Assembly: GCA_039819165.1 (NCBI GenBank)
Contig: JBCBSM010000001.1
Location: forward strand, 1,736,001-1,800,000
DNA length: 64,000 nt
Direction of reading: 5' to 3'
DNA from: Planctomycetota bacterium
GTDB lineage: Bacteria > Planctomycetota > Phycisphaerae > Phycisphaerales > UBA1924
Positions 44,122-52,007 of the stretch are shown here, piece by piece (the stretch's first letter is position 1; each line of letters starts with the position of its first letter). Both the position numbers and the translations under genes were made by a program. The notes under the pieces were generated by a model. The model saw only the letters and a program-made list of their open reading frames with translations, was not told the DNA's origin and made no database searches.

Positions 44122-45572
44122 GCCGATGCTCCGCTCGTGTCGATCGTGACGGCCTTGGGCTCGGTGAAGAAGCGCATGGCCTCCCAGCCGCCCTCGCGGC
44201 CGACGCCGGAGTGGCCCATGCCGCCGAAGGGCGTCCGCAGGTCGCGGAGCATCCAGCAATTGAGCCAGATGATGCCGCAGTCGACGGCCTCGGCCATGCG
44301 GTGTCCGCGGGCGAGATCCCGCGTCCAGATGCTCGCGGCGAGCCCGTAGTCGGACGCGTTGGCGAGCGCGACGGCGTCGGCCTCGGTCTCGAAGCGCTGC
44401 ACGGTGCACACCGGGCCGAAGACCTCCTCGGACAGGATTGCGCAGCCCGCGGTCGCGTTCGCGATCACCGTGGGCGAGTAGTACGCACCGCTTGCGACGC
44501 GCGGCGGAAGGGCGTCGGGCGGGGCGCCGCCGGCCAGCACCTCGGCGCCATCGGCCCGCGCAGCGTCGACGTAGGCGGCGACCTTGTCTCGGTGGTCGTG
44601 CGACACGAGCGCCCCGAACCGCGTGGCGTCGTCCAGCGGATCGCCCGGCCGCAGCGATCGTGCACCCTCCACCAGCGCGGCGAGCACGCGGTCGTACGCG
44701 CCCGACTGTACCAGCACGCGGGAGCCGCAGAGGCAGATCTGGCCCTGGTTGCTGAACGCCGCGCGCACGGCGGTTTCGGCGGCGCGATCGATGTCCGCGT
44801 CGTCGAAGATCACCAGCGGGTTCTTGCCGCCCAGCTCGAGCGAGCACCGCTTGAGCAGATCGCCGCAGGTGGAGCCGATCCAGCGGCCGACCTTCGTCGA
44901 GCCGGTGAAGGTGACGCTCGGCACACCGGGATGGCGGACGATCGCGGCGCCCGTGGGCTCACCCGCCCCGTGCACGACGTTGAGCACGCCCGGCGGCAGG
45001 ATCGAGGCGGCGCGCTTGGCGAGCATGGCGGCCGTCGTGGGCGTCAGCTCGCTGGGCTTGGCGACGGCGGTGCAGCCCGACGCCAGCGCGGGCGCGAGCT
45101 TCCAGGTGAGCAGGTACAGCGGCAGGTTCCACGGCGAGATGCACCCGGCGACGCCCCGGGGACGGCGGAGCGTGTAGCTCAGCATCGCGCCGGGGGCGTC
45201 GTGGCTCTCGCTGGCGGCCTGCACCGCCGCGGTGGCGAAGAAGCGCAGGTTGCGGACCGCCCGCGGGATGTCGACCGACCGGGCGACCGCGATCGGCTTG
45301 CCGCTATCGATCGACTCGGCCCGCGCGAAGGCCTCGAGGTCGGCCTCAACGGCGTCGGCGAGCGCGAGCAGCAGGCGGCAACGCTCCTCGCCCGGCGTGC
45401 GGGCCCAGGCATCGAAGGCGGCATTGGCCGCATCGACCGCGGCGGCTACGTCGGCCTCGGTCGACGCGGGCACGGTGCCGATGCGCTCGCCCGTCGCGGG
45501 ATCGATGTTGTCGAGCGTGCCCGCGGTTGCGTGCGGCTCGCCGGCGATCCAATTGGTGAGCGCTGCGGCCAT
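44118..45572 (-). CDS. Aldehyde dehydrogenase, 2-aminomuconate-semialdehyde DH-like
   Basis: 484 residues from ATG 45572. ISPWNLPLYLLTWKLAPALASG, FTGSTKVGRWI, the catalytic Glu in LELGGKNPLVIF and the catalytic Cys in FSNQGQICLCGSRVLV are all present, as is the distinctive C-terminal IIWLNCWMLRDLRTPFGGMGHSGVGREGG. The SPWNLPLYLLTWK and NCW...R-L-x-x-PFGG blocks match ALDH8A1 and bacterial 2-amino/2-hydroxymuconate semialdehyde dehydrogenases. It is preceded by the SDR gene (10-nt gap) and coupled to the RidA gene. Confidence 0.91.
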   Translation of the reverse strand: MAAALTNWIAGEPHATAGTLDNIDPATGERIGTVPASTEADVAAAVDAANAAFDAWARTPGEERCRLLLALADAVEADLEAFARAESIDSGKPIAVARSVDIPRAVRNLRFFATAAVQAASESHDAPGAMLSYTLRRPRGVAGCISPWNLPLYLLTWKLAPALASGCTAVAKPSELTPTTAAMLAKRAASILPPGVLNVVHGAGEPTGAAIVRHPGVPSVTFTGSTKVGRWIGSTCGDLLKRCSLELGGKNPLVIFDDADIDRAAETAVRAAFSNQGQICLCGSRVLVQSGAYDRVLAALVEGARSLRPGDPLDDATRFGALVSHDHRDKVAAYVDAARADGAEVLAGGAPPDALPPRVASGAYYSPTVIANATAGCAILSEEVFGPVCTVQRFETEADAVALANASDYGLAASIWTRDLARGHRMAEAVDCGIIWLNCWMLRDLRTPFGGMGHSGVGREGGWEAMRFFTEPKAVTIDTSGASA

Positions 45573-45582
45573 GGGCGCAAGT

Positions 45583-46374
45583 CTAGATGGATGGCGTGCG
45601 GCCGCCGTCGACGGGCAGCACCGTGCCCGTGATGTAGCCGGCGGCGGGCGTGCAGAGGAACGCGATGGCGGCGGCGACCTCCCGGGCCTCGCCCAGCCGT
45701 CCCGCGGGGATGCCGGCGATGGCGTCGGCCTTGACGTCGGCGGCCGCCCGGCCCTCGCGCTGGCCCTTCGCGTCGAAGAGCGACGCCAGCCGCGCGGTAT
45801 CGGTGAAGCCCGGCAGCACGCTGTTGACGGTGACGCCGTCGGCGGCGACCTCGCCCGCCAGCGTCTTGGCCCAGCCCGCGACGGCCGCCCGGATGGTGTT
45901 GCTGACCCCCAGCCCCGGGATCGGGCAGCGGACCGACGTGGAGATGATGTTGACGATGCGGCCGAAGCCCGCCGCACGCATGCCGGGCAGCACGAGCTGC
46001 GCGAGCCGGTGGTTGTTGACCAGGTGGGCCGTGAAGCCCTCGACGAAGGCGTCGGCCGACGCATCGACCATCGGCCCGCTGGGCGGCCCACCGGTGTTGT
46101 TGACCAGGATGTCGAAGCGGCCGCCGGCGCGATCGAGCGCCGCCGTCGCGGCATCGACCACGTCGTCGGGCCGCTGGAAGTCGGCCTCGGCGACGTCGTG
46201 CTGGACGCCATCGCCCGCCGGCAGCTCGGCCAGCGCCCCGCCCAGGCGCGAGGCGTTGCGTGCCAGCAGCGTGACGCGGGCGCCGAGTGCGGCCAGCTCG
46301 ACGGCGGCGGCAAGCCCGATGCCCTGGCTGGAGCCGCACACGAGCGCAGTCCGTCCGGTGAGGTCGACGTTCAT
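45583..46374 (-). CDS. Short-chain dehydrogenase-like protein with altered active site
   Basis: 263 residues. The Rossmann motif GSSQGIGLAAA and NNTGGPPSG are standard, as is the C-terminal VLPVDGGRTPS. The catalytic YxxxK is missing: where it should stand the sequence reads LGVSNTIRAAVAGWAKTLA, so neither the Tyr nor the Lys is at its place, although the preceding IISTSV Ser is kept. Similar SN-x-x-R variants occur in a sub-clade of FabG-like proteins. Its activity is therefore doubtful or mechanistically different. First gene of the SDR-ALDH-RidA operon. Confidence 0.87.
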   Translation of the reverse strand: MNVDLTGRTALVCGSSQGIGLAAAVELAALGARVTLLARNASRLGGALAELPAGDGVQHDVAEADFQRPDDVVDAATAALDRAGGRFDILVNNTGGPPSGPMVDASADAFVEGFTAHLVNNHRLAQLVLPGMRAAGFGRIVNIISTSVRCPIPGLGVSNTIRAAVAGWAKTLAGEVAADGVTVNSVLPGFTDTARLASLFDAKGQREGRAAADVKADAIAGIPAGRLGEAREVAAAIAFLCTPAAGYITGTVLPVDGGRTPSI

Positions 46375-46537
46375 GCCGCGAGGCTAGCCCTACAGAGTGA
46401 GAATGGCCTTGCGCCAATCGAACCCATCAGGACGATGAGATTGGGATCGTTGCGGTGAGCGGCCGTCAGCAGGTAGATCCCAGCCGCGGCAAACCGCCGC
46501 GAATCGCGCGCACCCGAAGATGAGAAGGCGGGGAGAC

Positions 46538-47110
46538 ATGATCCGAGCAAGCAGCACCATCGCGTGCCTGTCCCTGGCCACCGGCGTGGCCGCGGGGCAG
46601 CTCATCGACCTCGACGCCTCCCCATCGACGATCGGCCCCGGCGAGTCGACCGTGATCACCATGTCGGCTGGCTTCGATTCGGCCGACTTTGCCATGGCCG
46701 GCATCGCGACGGAACTGGTCATCAACGCGGCCGAGGGCGAGTTCAGCGACCTGCGGCTCATCGCACCGATGGACGGACCCGGCACCAGCGAGGGCGTGCT
46801 CGCCGGCTCGGCGATCGAGGGCATCATCGCCGGCCAGCTCAACTTCCCGCCGGCGGGCATCTACGCCGATCCGACCAACCCGATCGCCTTCTGGCAGGTC
46901 ACCTTCACCGCGTCCGTGCCCACCGGCGGGTTGATCCTCGACATCGAGACCCGGACGTCGCGCTTCGATGTCTACACGGCCATGGGTTCGGCCACCAGCG
47001 AGTCGCGGCTGGCCGACCTGAGCGAGGGCAGAGCCGTGATCTTCCCTTCTCCGGGGACGGCCGGGCTGCTGGGCGTTGGTGGCCTGCTGGCGTGCCGGCG
47101 GCGAAGATAG
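46538..47110 (+). CDS. Exported protein with PEP-CTERM-like sorting tail, copy 1
   Basis: 190 residues: signal peptide (MIRASSTIACLSLATGVAAGQ), a beta-rich middle (cohesin-like pattern: SPSTIGPGESTVITMSAGF, ELVINAAEGEFSDLRL, FWQVTFTA), and a C-terminal FPSPGTAGLLGVGGLLACRRRR. The tail has the Pro motif, hydrophobic helix and Arg run of PEP-CTERM/exosortase signals in the planctomycete form. It is expected to be processed and held at the cell surface. GGGGAGA just before the second ATG (46538) decides against the in-frame ATG at 46520. A related copy follows at 47349. Confidence 0.85.
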   Translation: MIRASSTIACLSLATGVAAGQLIDLDASPSTIGPGESTVITMSAGFDSADFAMAGIATELVINAAEGEFSDLRLIAPMDGPGTSEGVLAGSAIEGIIAGQLNFPPAGIYADPTNPIAFWQVTFTASVPTGGLILDIETRTSRFDVYTAMGSATSESRLADLSEGRAVIFPSPGTAGLLGVGGLLACRRRR

Positions 47111-47348
47111 CGACGCCCCGACCTCCCGAACCCCTGACTACACGGATATGGGCTGATTCAGGTCGTATCCGATCGCCGGCGGGCATGGAACGAGCCTCGC
47201 CCGCCGCAGACGGCGCGACATTCCTCGCGCCGCGGCCACTTTGGGCTTGTCTCGGCTCGCCTTGTCTGTAGACTGTCGGAAGACAACGGGTGATCCCCAA
47301 TTGTCCGGGGTGAATCCCGCGTCGGGGTGGAGTCACGAGGAGGCCGGG

Positions 47349-47930
47349 ATGCAGCACGCCGCGACCGCGTTGACGATCGTCGGACTCGCCGCGAGCGTGG
47401 CGGCCGGGCAGTTCATTGGCGCCAGCGTCGCCAACCCGACGCTGAGCCCGGGGGAGACAACCACGCTCACGCTGACCGCGGGCTACGCGGACCCCGACTA
47501 CGCGATCGCGGGCATCGCCACGAGCCTCGTGGTCGATCGCAGCGAGGTGGACTTGAGCGATCCCAGGCTGGTGGCGCCAATGGACGGCCCGGGCACGAGC
47601 GCGGGCGTCATCGTGGCCGACGGGATCGACGGCATCCTCGCCGGCCAGCTGAACTTCCCGACGGCGGGCATCTACGCCGACCCGACCAACCCCATCGCGT
47701 TCTGGCAGATCGACCTGACGCTGGTGGATACGCCGACGAGCCCCGTGTTCCTGTCCGCCACGACCGAGACGACCCGCTTCGACGTCTACATCGACATGGG
47801 CTCCGCCATGAGCGTGTCGCGGCTGGACGACCTGCAGGAGGCCGACATCCTCGTCGCGCTGCTGCCCTCGCCGGGGACGGCCGCGATGCTGGGCCTCGGC
47901 GGGCTGCTCGCCTGCCGGCGGCGACGCTAG
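47349..47930 (+). CDS. Exported protein with PEP-CTERM-like sorting tail, copy 2
   Basis: 193 residues, start fixed by GAGGAGG 6 nt upstream of ATG 47349. Same order as copy 1: signal peptide, NPTLSPGETTTLTLTAGY, IAGIATSLVV, APMDGPGTSAGV, NFPTAGIYADPTNPIAFWQ, RFDVYIDMGSA, and tail LPSPGTAAMLGLGGLLACRRRR. Long stretches such as ADPTNPIAFWQ are shared with copy 1, so these are tandem duplicates. A -35/-10-like pair TTGTCT-N16-TAGACT lies near 47247-47274, so it may have its own promoter. Function unknown. Confidence 0.85.
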   Translation: MQHAATALTIVGLAASVAAGQFIGASVANPTLSPGETTTLTLTAGYADPDYAIAGIATSLVVDRSEVDLSDPRLVAPMDGPGTSAGVIVADGIDGILAGQLNFPTAGIYADPTNPIAFWQIDLTLVDTPTSPVFLSATTETTRFDVYIDMGSAMSVSRLDDLQEADILVALLPSPGTAAMLGLGGLLACRRRR

Positions 47931-47959
47931 CCGCACCAACGAACGAGAAGTGAGGGAGT

Positions 47960-47991
47960 GGCCCTCGGACGCCCACGTGCGCCCGAGGGCC
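47960..47991. terminator. Strong hairpin between convergent genes, possible bidirectional terminator
   Basis: GGCCCTCGG / CCGAGGGCC (9 bp) with an inner 3-bp continuation CGC/GCG and a CCACGT loop, 29 nt after the sorting-tail gene. Only a weak T-tract (CTTGT) follows on the plus strand. It may slow polymerase or protect the 3' end. Confidence 0.5.
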
Positions 47992-48024
47992 CTTGTCGGA
48001 TGCCGGCGGCTAGATCGATCCCTG

Positions 48025-48096
48025 TCGCTCCGTAGCGGCCTTCGGCCGCACACTCGCTCGCCGAACCCGCGCAGGAGTGAATCCTGCGGGGTTCGG
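48025..48096 (+). repeat. Dispersed structured repeat, copy B
   Basis: The plus-strand partner of copy A (8454-8525, minus). It begins TCGCTCCGTAGCGGCCTTCG and folds as GCGGCC-TTC-GGCCGC followed by a long stem CCGAACCCGC...GCGGGGTTCGG (48061-48096) capped by AGGA/TCCT. Base changes relative to copy A fall mostly in loops or keep pairing. It lies 94 nt past the stop of a same-strand gene, again in a 3' position. Confidence 0.75.
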
Positions 48097-48142
48097 ACCG
48101 CTCGAACCGGTCCAGAGTTGCTACGAACTTGCTGAGTCTGCT

Positions 48143-49651
48143 CTAGCAGCCCGCATCGAAGAGGTTCTGGAACGCCAGGAAGTCGAACAGCGTGAGCGCG
48201 CCGTCGCCATCGACGTCGGCTCTCGGATCGCCCGCGTCGAAGAGGTTCTGGAAGGCGAGGAAGTCGAACAGCGTCAGCGCACCGTCGCCATCGATGTCGG
48301 CCGGGCAGTCCGCGGCTACGACCTCGCCAACGACGCGAACGACGCGGACGGGCTCGTCGGGGTCGTTCGACAGGATCCGCAGCTCGGCATCGAAGGGACC
48401 GAGGGCGGCCGAATCGATGGCGATGGCCTGCAGGTCGAGCGTGCCGCCGGCGGGATCGGCGAATTCGCCGGCGGGCGGTTGCAGCGGCGCGTCGGCCTGG
48501 AACGAGTAGACCAGGTCCTGGATGCCGGCGGCCGACCAGCGGGCGACGTCGCCCGCGTTGCCGACGGGCAGGTCGACCGAGGCGGCGGCGCCCCGCTCGA
48601 TCTCGCCGGCGTCGAGGCTCGTGAGCGAGCCGATCTTCGCGGGCACCCGCAGATCGAGGAACACGGGAAGGTGCCCGAGCGAGCCACCCGGCGCCAGGAA
48701 GAGGGCGCGGGCGATGGTGCGGCCGACCATGGCGTTATCGCGGGCCATCGGCTCGTCGAGGGTCGTGCCGTCGTTACCCCAGGTGCGGAAGCTGTGGTCG
48801 GGGTCGGCGAACGTGGTCCGGCTGATGCGCTTTGTGGCGTCGCCCAGGTAGTCGAGTCCGTCGCCGTCGATGAGATCGTCGTTGACGAGGATCTGGTCGA
48901 AGCGGTCGTCCATCGCGTCGACGGGGTCCTGGGTGTGCAGGAAGCGGAACAGCGAGCTATCCCGCCAGGTGCCGGGGCTCACGATGGGATCGAACAGCCG
49001 CCCGTTGTTGCTCGCGCGCGACTCGACCAGTTCGCGGTAGGCGAACTCGTCCGAGCCCCGCATGTTGAGGTCCCCCGCGAGCAGGAAGTGCGTGCCGGCG
49101 GGCAGCCCGCGGGCGTCGGCGCGGAGGGCGAGCGCCTCGGCAAGCCTTCGGTCACGATCGGTGGACGACGTGCCCGCCTTCATGTGCGTGCCGTAGATCA
49201 CCAGCCTGGGCTCGTCGTAGCCGAAGACGGCGAGGTCGTACCGCATCAGGTGCCGGGGGTGCGCCGGGGCCGCGCCGCCGGGCGAGACGACGCTCGTATC
49301 GCGGAGCGACGCACGGCTCGCGCGGTAGAAGAGCACGGTGTCGGTCGTCGGGCCGTCGATGTAGGGCGCCGCGACCCAATCGCCGCCCCCGCGGGCATCG
49401 CTGTTCAAGATGCCGAGAAACCGGTCTGCGGCCGAGGCCGAGCCCATCTCCTGCACGACGAGCACGTCGGGGCGGAACGATCGGCCCTCGAACTCGTCGA
49501 AGAGCGCGACGCGGAAGTGCTCGTCGCGGCCGGGCTCGCCGCGGTAGTCGGTCAGGTTCCAGGTGCCCACGCGGAGCTGGCCTATCGATGGTGCGGCCGC
49601 CGCCAGAACGATCGCCCCCGCCAGCCGTGCCGCGTGCCGCGCCGATGCCAT
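48143..49651 (-). CDS. Exported endonuclease/exonuclease/phosphatase-fold protein with dockerin
   Basis: 502 residues. A signal peptide ends near PSIGQ; RVGTWNLTDYRG, VLVVQEMGS, IYGTHMKAG, LLAGDLNMRG and DPDHSFRTW give the EEP-fold active-site series (Asn, Glu, Asp-x-Asn, Asp-His), so it is a likely secreted nuclease or phosphoesterase. A beta domain (about 325-445) follows, then a dockerin-like end: CPADIDGDGALTLFDFLAF and DPRADVDGDGALTLFDFLAF, two DxDxDG calcium loops, finishing at Cys. This is the planctomycete 'GC-type dockerin' architecture. No cohesin gene is visible in the window. Confidence 0.88.
   Translation of the reverse strand: MASARHAARLAGAIVLAAAAPSIGQLRVGTWNLTDYRGEPGRDEHFRVALFDEFEGRSFRPDVLVVQEMGSASAADRFLGILNSDARGGGDWVAAPYIDGPTTDTVLFYRASRASLRDTSVVSPGGAAPAHPRHLMRYDLAVFGYDEPRLVIYGTHMKAGTSSTDRDRRLAEALALRADARGLPAGTHFLLAGDLNMRGSDEFAYRELVESRASNNGRLFDPIVSPGTWRDSSLFRFLHTQDPVDAMDDRFDQILVNDDLIDGDGLDYLGDATKRISRTTFADPDHSFRTWGNDGTTLDEPMARDNAMVGRTIARALFLAPGGSLGHLPVFLDLRVPAKIGSLTSLDAGEIERGAAASVDLPVGNAGDVARWSAAGIQDLVYSFQADAPLQPPAGEFADPAGGTLDLQAIAIDSAALGPFDAELRILSNDPDEPVRVVRVVGEVVAADCPADIDGDGALTLFDFLAFQNLFDAGDPRADVDGDGALTLFDFLAFQNLFDAGC
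48158..48301 (-). repeat. 81-nt-period tandem duplication inside the dockerin
   Basis: Two 63-nt blocks (48158-48220 and 48239-48301) are almost identical, offset by 81 nt (27 residues). They encode the two dockerin calcium-loop segments. The nucleotide similarity, higher than protein constraint needs, points to recent duplication or conversion within the domain. Confidence 0.8.
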
Positions 49652-49708
49652 GCCCCATCCTCCCCGCCGCCGCTCCCTCCGCGGCGCCGCAGATGATACG
49701 GAGCCGGC

Positions 49709-51775
49709 CTACCGCACGGTCAGCTTCTCGAAGTAGCTGCGGCGTTGGGCCTCGGCGGCGGCGAGGTCCCGCTGGGCCTGCTCGATGTCGTCCCGCAGCG
49801 TGCCGAGTTGGTCCTCCTGCTCGTTGAGCGTGCCGAGATAGCGGCGGTAGAGGTCGGTGCCGCTATCGATGGCCTGCATGTTGCTGCGGATGCGGGACTG
49901 GTCGGCGGTGATGGCCTGCACACGGGCCTGCAGCACGCGGACCCGCTCCTCCAGGTCGGCGACGCGGCGGTTGAGGCGGCCGCCCTCGCGGAGGGCCTCG
50001 AGGAGATCCGCGTCGGGCGAGCCGTTCCGCTCGATGCGTTCGATGAGCGAGCCGATGTCGGCATCGACCAGCGCGTAGCGAGTGCGATCGGTGGTGCTCT
50101 CGCGGACCTCGAAGCGCAGCTCCTTGCCACGGGCGACGGACCGCTCGAAGCGGAGATTGCCGTCGTCGGTCGTGGCGCCGTCGCCGGGCGTGTCGATGGT
50201 CCAGCCGATCGAGGGGTGCTCCACGATGACGGTGCGATCGCGGCCCGACTCGTTCCGCAGGATGTAGATGGTCGTCTGCGTGCGGCCGTAGGTCTGGATG
50301 AGCACGCCGTCGACGATGCGGAAGGTTGATCGCTGCGTGGCGCTGCGGCGCTCGGTGCGGGCCTTGAGCTCGAGGTCGACGGCGTAGGCCAGCAGCCGCT
50401 GGGCGTCGGCGGGCACGTAGCCGATCTGGGCGTCGCCGGCGTAGGCGCCGCCGTCGTAGACGCTGACGGGCCCGTCGATGAGCGGCGTGCCCGTGCTGTT
50501 GGCCATCTCGACGCCGTGCATGGCCTGCTGCTCGAAGGCGGTGTAGATGCTGACCTTGCGGGCGTCGACGCCCTCGGTGAGCATCGGGATCATCGCGCTC
50601 TGCCGGCGGTCGAGCGACACCGGATCGGCGATGCGGAGCTGGATGGACTCGCCGACCTGGGCGGCCGCTGCACGGCCGGCCATGCTGCTCATCGCATCCA
50701 AGCGTAGCTGTGGCGTCTCGGCCCGCTCCATGTCTCCGCTGTCCGCGAAGGGCGATTGCCCGCGACCGCGCGACCTTCGGTCCATGGCCGGCGACGGCTG
50801 TCGCGCCGCTTCCGGCATCAGTCCGCCAACTCCCGAGTCGCCCGTGTACACCTTGGCCCGCGCCAGCGCCCCCACCGGCACCGGCAGCTGCGGCCGCTGG
50901 ACGAACAGCGGCGTCTGGAGGTCCATCGTGAAGCCCACGGGCTGGCTGGCGACCAGCGCCAGCTCCACGTCCCGCCAGTCCTCCTCGGTGGTGTTCTCGA
51001 CGATGGCCCAGGCCTGCAGGATGGGCTCGGCGTCGGAGCCCTCGCCCAGCACCAGCCGATAGGCCGTCTTCCACACGGGCATCTCGTGCACGTAGCTGAC
51101 GATCATCGAGCGCGGCCCGTCGCCATCGCTGGCGACCTCGACGGTGCGGATGGTCTCGTCGCGCTGCTCGTCGAGGACGGCCAACGCCCGCTGCATGTCC
51201 TGCTTGAGGCGCTCGTCGAGGAATTCCAGCCCGACGAGATCGCCCAGGTCGATCCGGGTGAGTCCCGCGCCGGTGAAGATCGAGACGCTGGCCTCCCGCC
51301 TCGTGCCGTCGTCGCCCGCGATTGTGCGCTGCTCGACGCCAACGATGGTGCCGGTGGTCGCGCTGTCGGCCGTCTGCGCGGTGACCCGCGTGCCGCGGAG
51401 CCGCGAGAGCAGCTCGGCCATCGAGGGGTTGTCCGCCAGGTTGACGCCGAAGCTGGCCAGCCGGCGGGCGACGGGCTCCCGAGAGCCGTAGCTGACGGCC
51501 TCGACCTGGCCGCCGCCGAGATCGAGCACGACCAGGCTCTTGAGCAGGTCGTTGAGCTGGGCCTCGTCGACGCGGAGGCGGACGCGGGCGTCGTCCTCGA
51601 TCGTGCCCCGCCGCTCGAAGGAGCCGACGCCCGAGCGGTAGAGCGTGATGGACGTGACCGGCAGGTCCTGGGCATCCTGGGCGAATGCGGCGGGCGTGGC
51701 GGCGACGCCGGCGAACAGGGCGATCGCGGCGGTGCGGGCGGCGGTATGGGCGGCGATGCGGGGCGTCGTCGGCAT
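49709..51775 (-). CDS. Exported DUF4139 protein
   Basis: 688 residues from ATG 51775, with AAGGAGA 8 nt upstream. A signal peptide (to AAFAQ) is followed by an N-terminal beta region (VTSITLYRSGVGSFERRG, typical of DUF4139/DUF4140 proteins), the DUF4139 block VSYVHEMPVWKTAYRLVLG and ENTTEEDWRDVELALVASQPVGFTMDLQTPL, and a coiled coil at about 590-680 (RVADLEERVRVLQARVQAI). A Ser/Arg-rich linker lies at about 345-390. Family function unknown; it is thought to be a surface or envelope protein. Confidence 0.87.
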   Translation of the reverse strand: MPTTPRIAAHTAARTAAIALFAGVAATPAAFAQDAQDLPVTSITLYRSGVGSFERRGTIEDDARVRLRVDEAQLNDLLKSLVVLDLGGGQVEAVSYGSREPVARRLASFGVNLADNPSMAELLSRLRGTRVTAQTADSATTGTIVGVEQRTIAGDDGTRREASVSIFTGAGLTRIDLGDLVGLEFLDERLKQDMQRALAVLDEQRDETIRTVEVASDGDGPRSMIVSYVHEMPVWKTAYRLVLGEGSDAEPILQAWAIVENTTEEDWRDVELALVASQPVGFTMDLQTPLFVQRPQLPVPVGALARAKVYTGDSGVGGLMPEAARQPSPAMDRRSRGRGQSPFADSGDMERAETPQLRLDAMSSMAGRAAAAQVGESIQLRIADPVSLDRRQSAMIPMLTEGVDARKVSIYTAFEQQAMHGVEMANSTGTPLIDGPVSVYDGGAYAGDAQIGYVPADAQRLLAYAVDLELKARTERRSATQRSTFRIVDGVLIQTYGRTQTTIYILRNESGRDRTVIVEHPSIGWTIDTPGDGATTDDGNLRFERSVARGKELRFEVRESTTDRTRYALVDADIGSLIERIERNGSPDADLLEALREGGRLNRRVADLEERVRVLQARVQAITADQSRIRSNMQAIDSGTDLYRRYLGTLNEQEDQLGTLRDDIEQAQRDLAAAEAQRRSYFEKLTVR

Positions 51776-52007
51776 GGGTCGTCTCCTTCGCGGGGCCGGG
51801 TGCGATAACTCGGGCGGCTCGCCGCATGGCCTGTACGGCCGGCACCACACCCGGATCGGTCCGGCGGCCCCATCCGTCCCTGGATCGGCCGATTGTGACC
51901 CGGGCGTGACACGCCCCATAAGCATCGGCTCGCGCCGGGGTTGGCGGGCCCCCGCAGCGCAGGTCCGGCGTGTGGACTTGCCGGCACTTGCTTGGGACAC
52001 TCAGGGG

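Noticed and set aside
48158-48301. CRISPR-like direct repeats
   Set aside because: The two units are in-frame dockerin segments of a protein, with only two copies and no spacer pattern.
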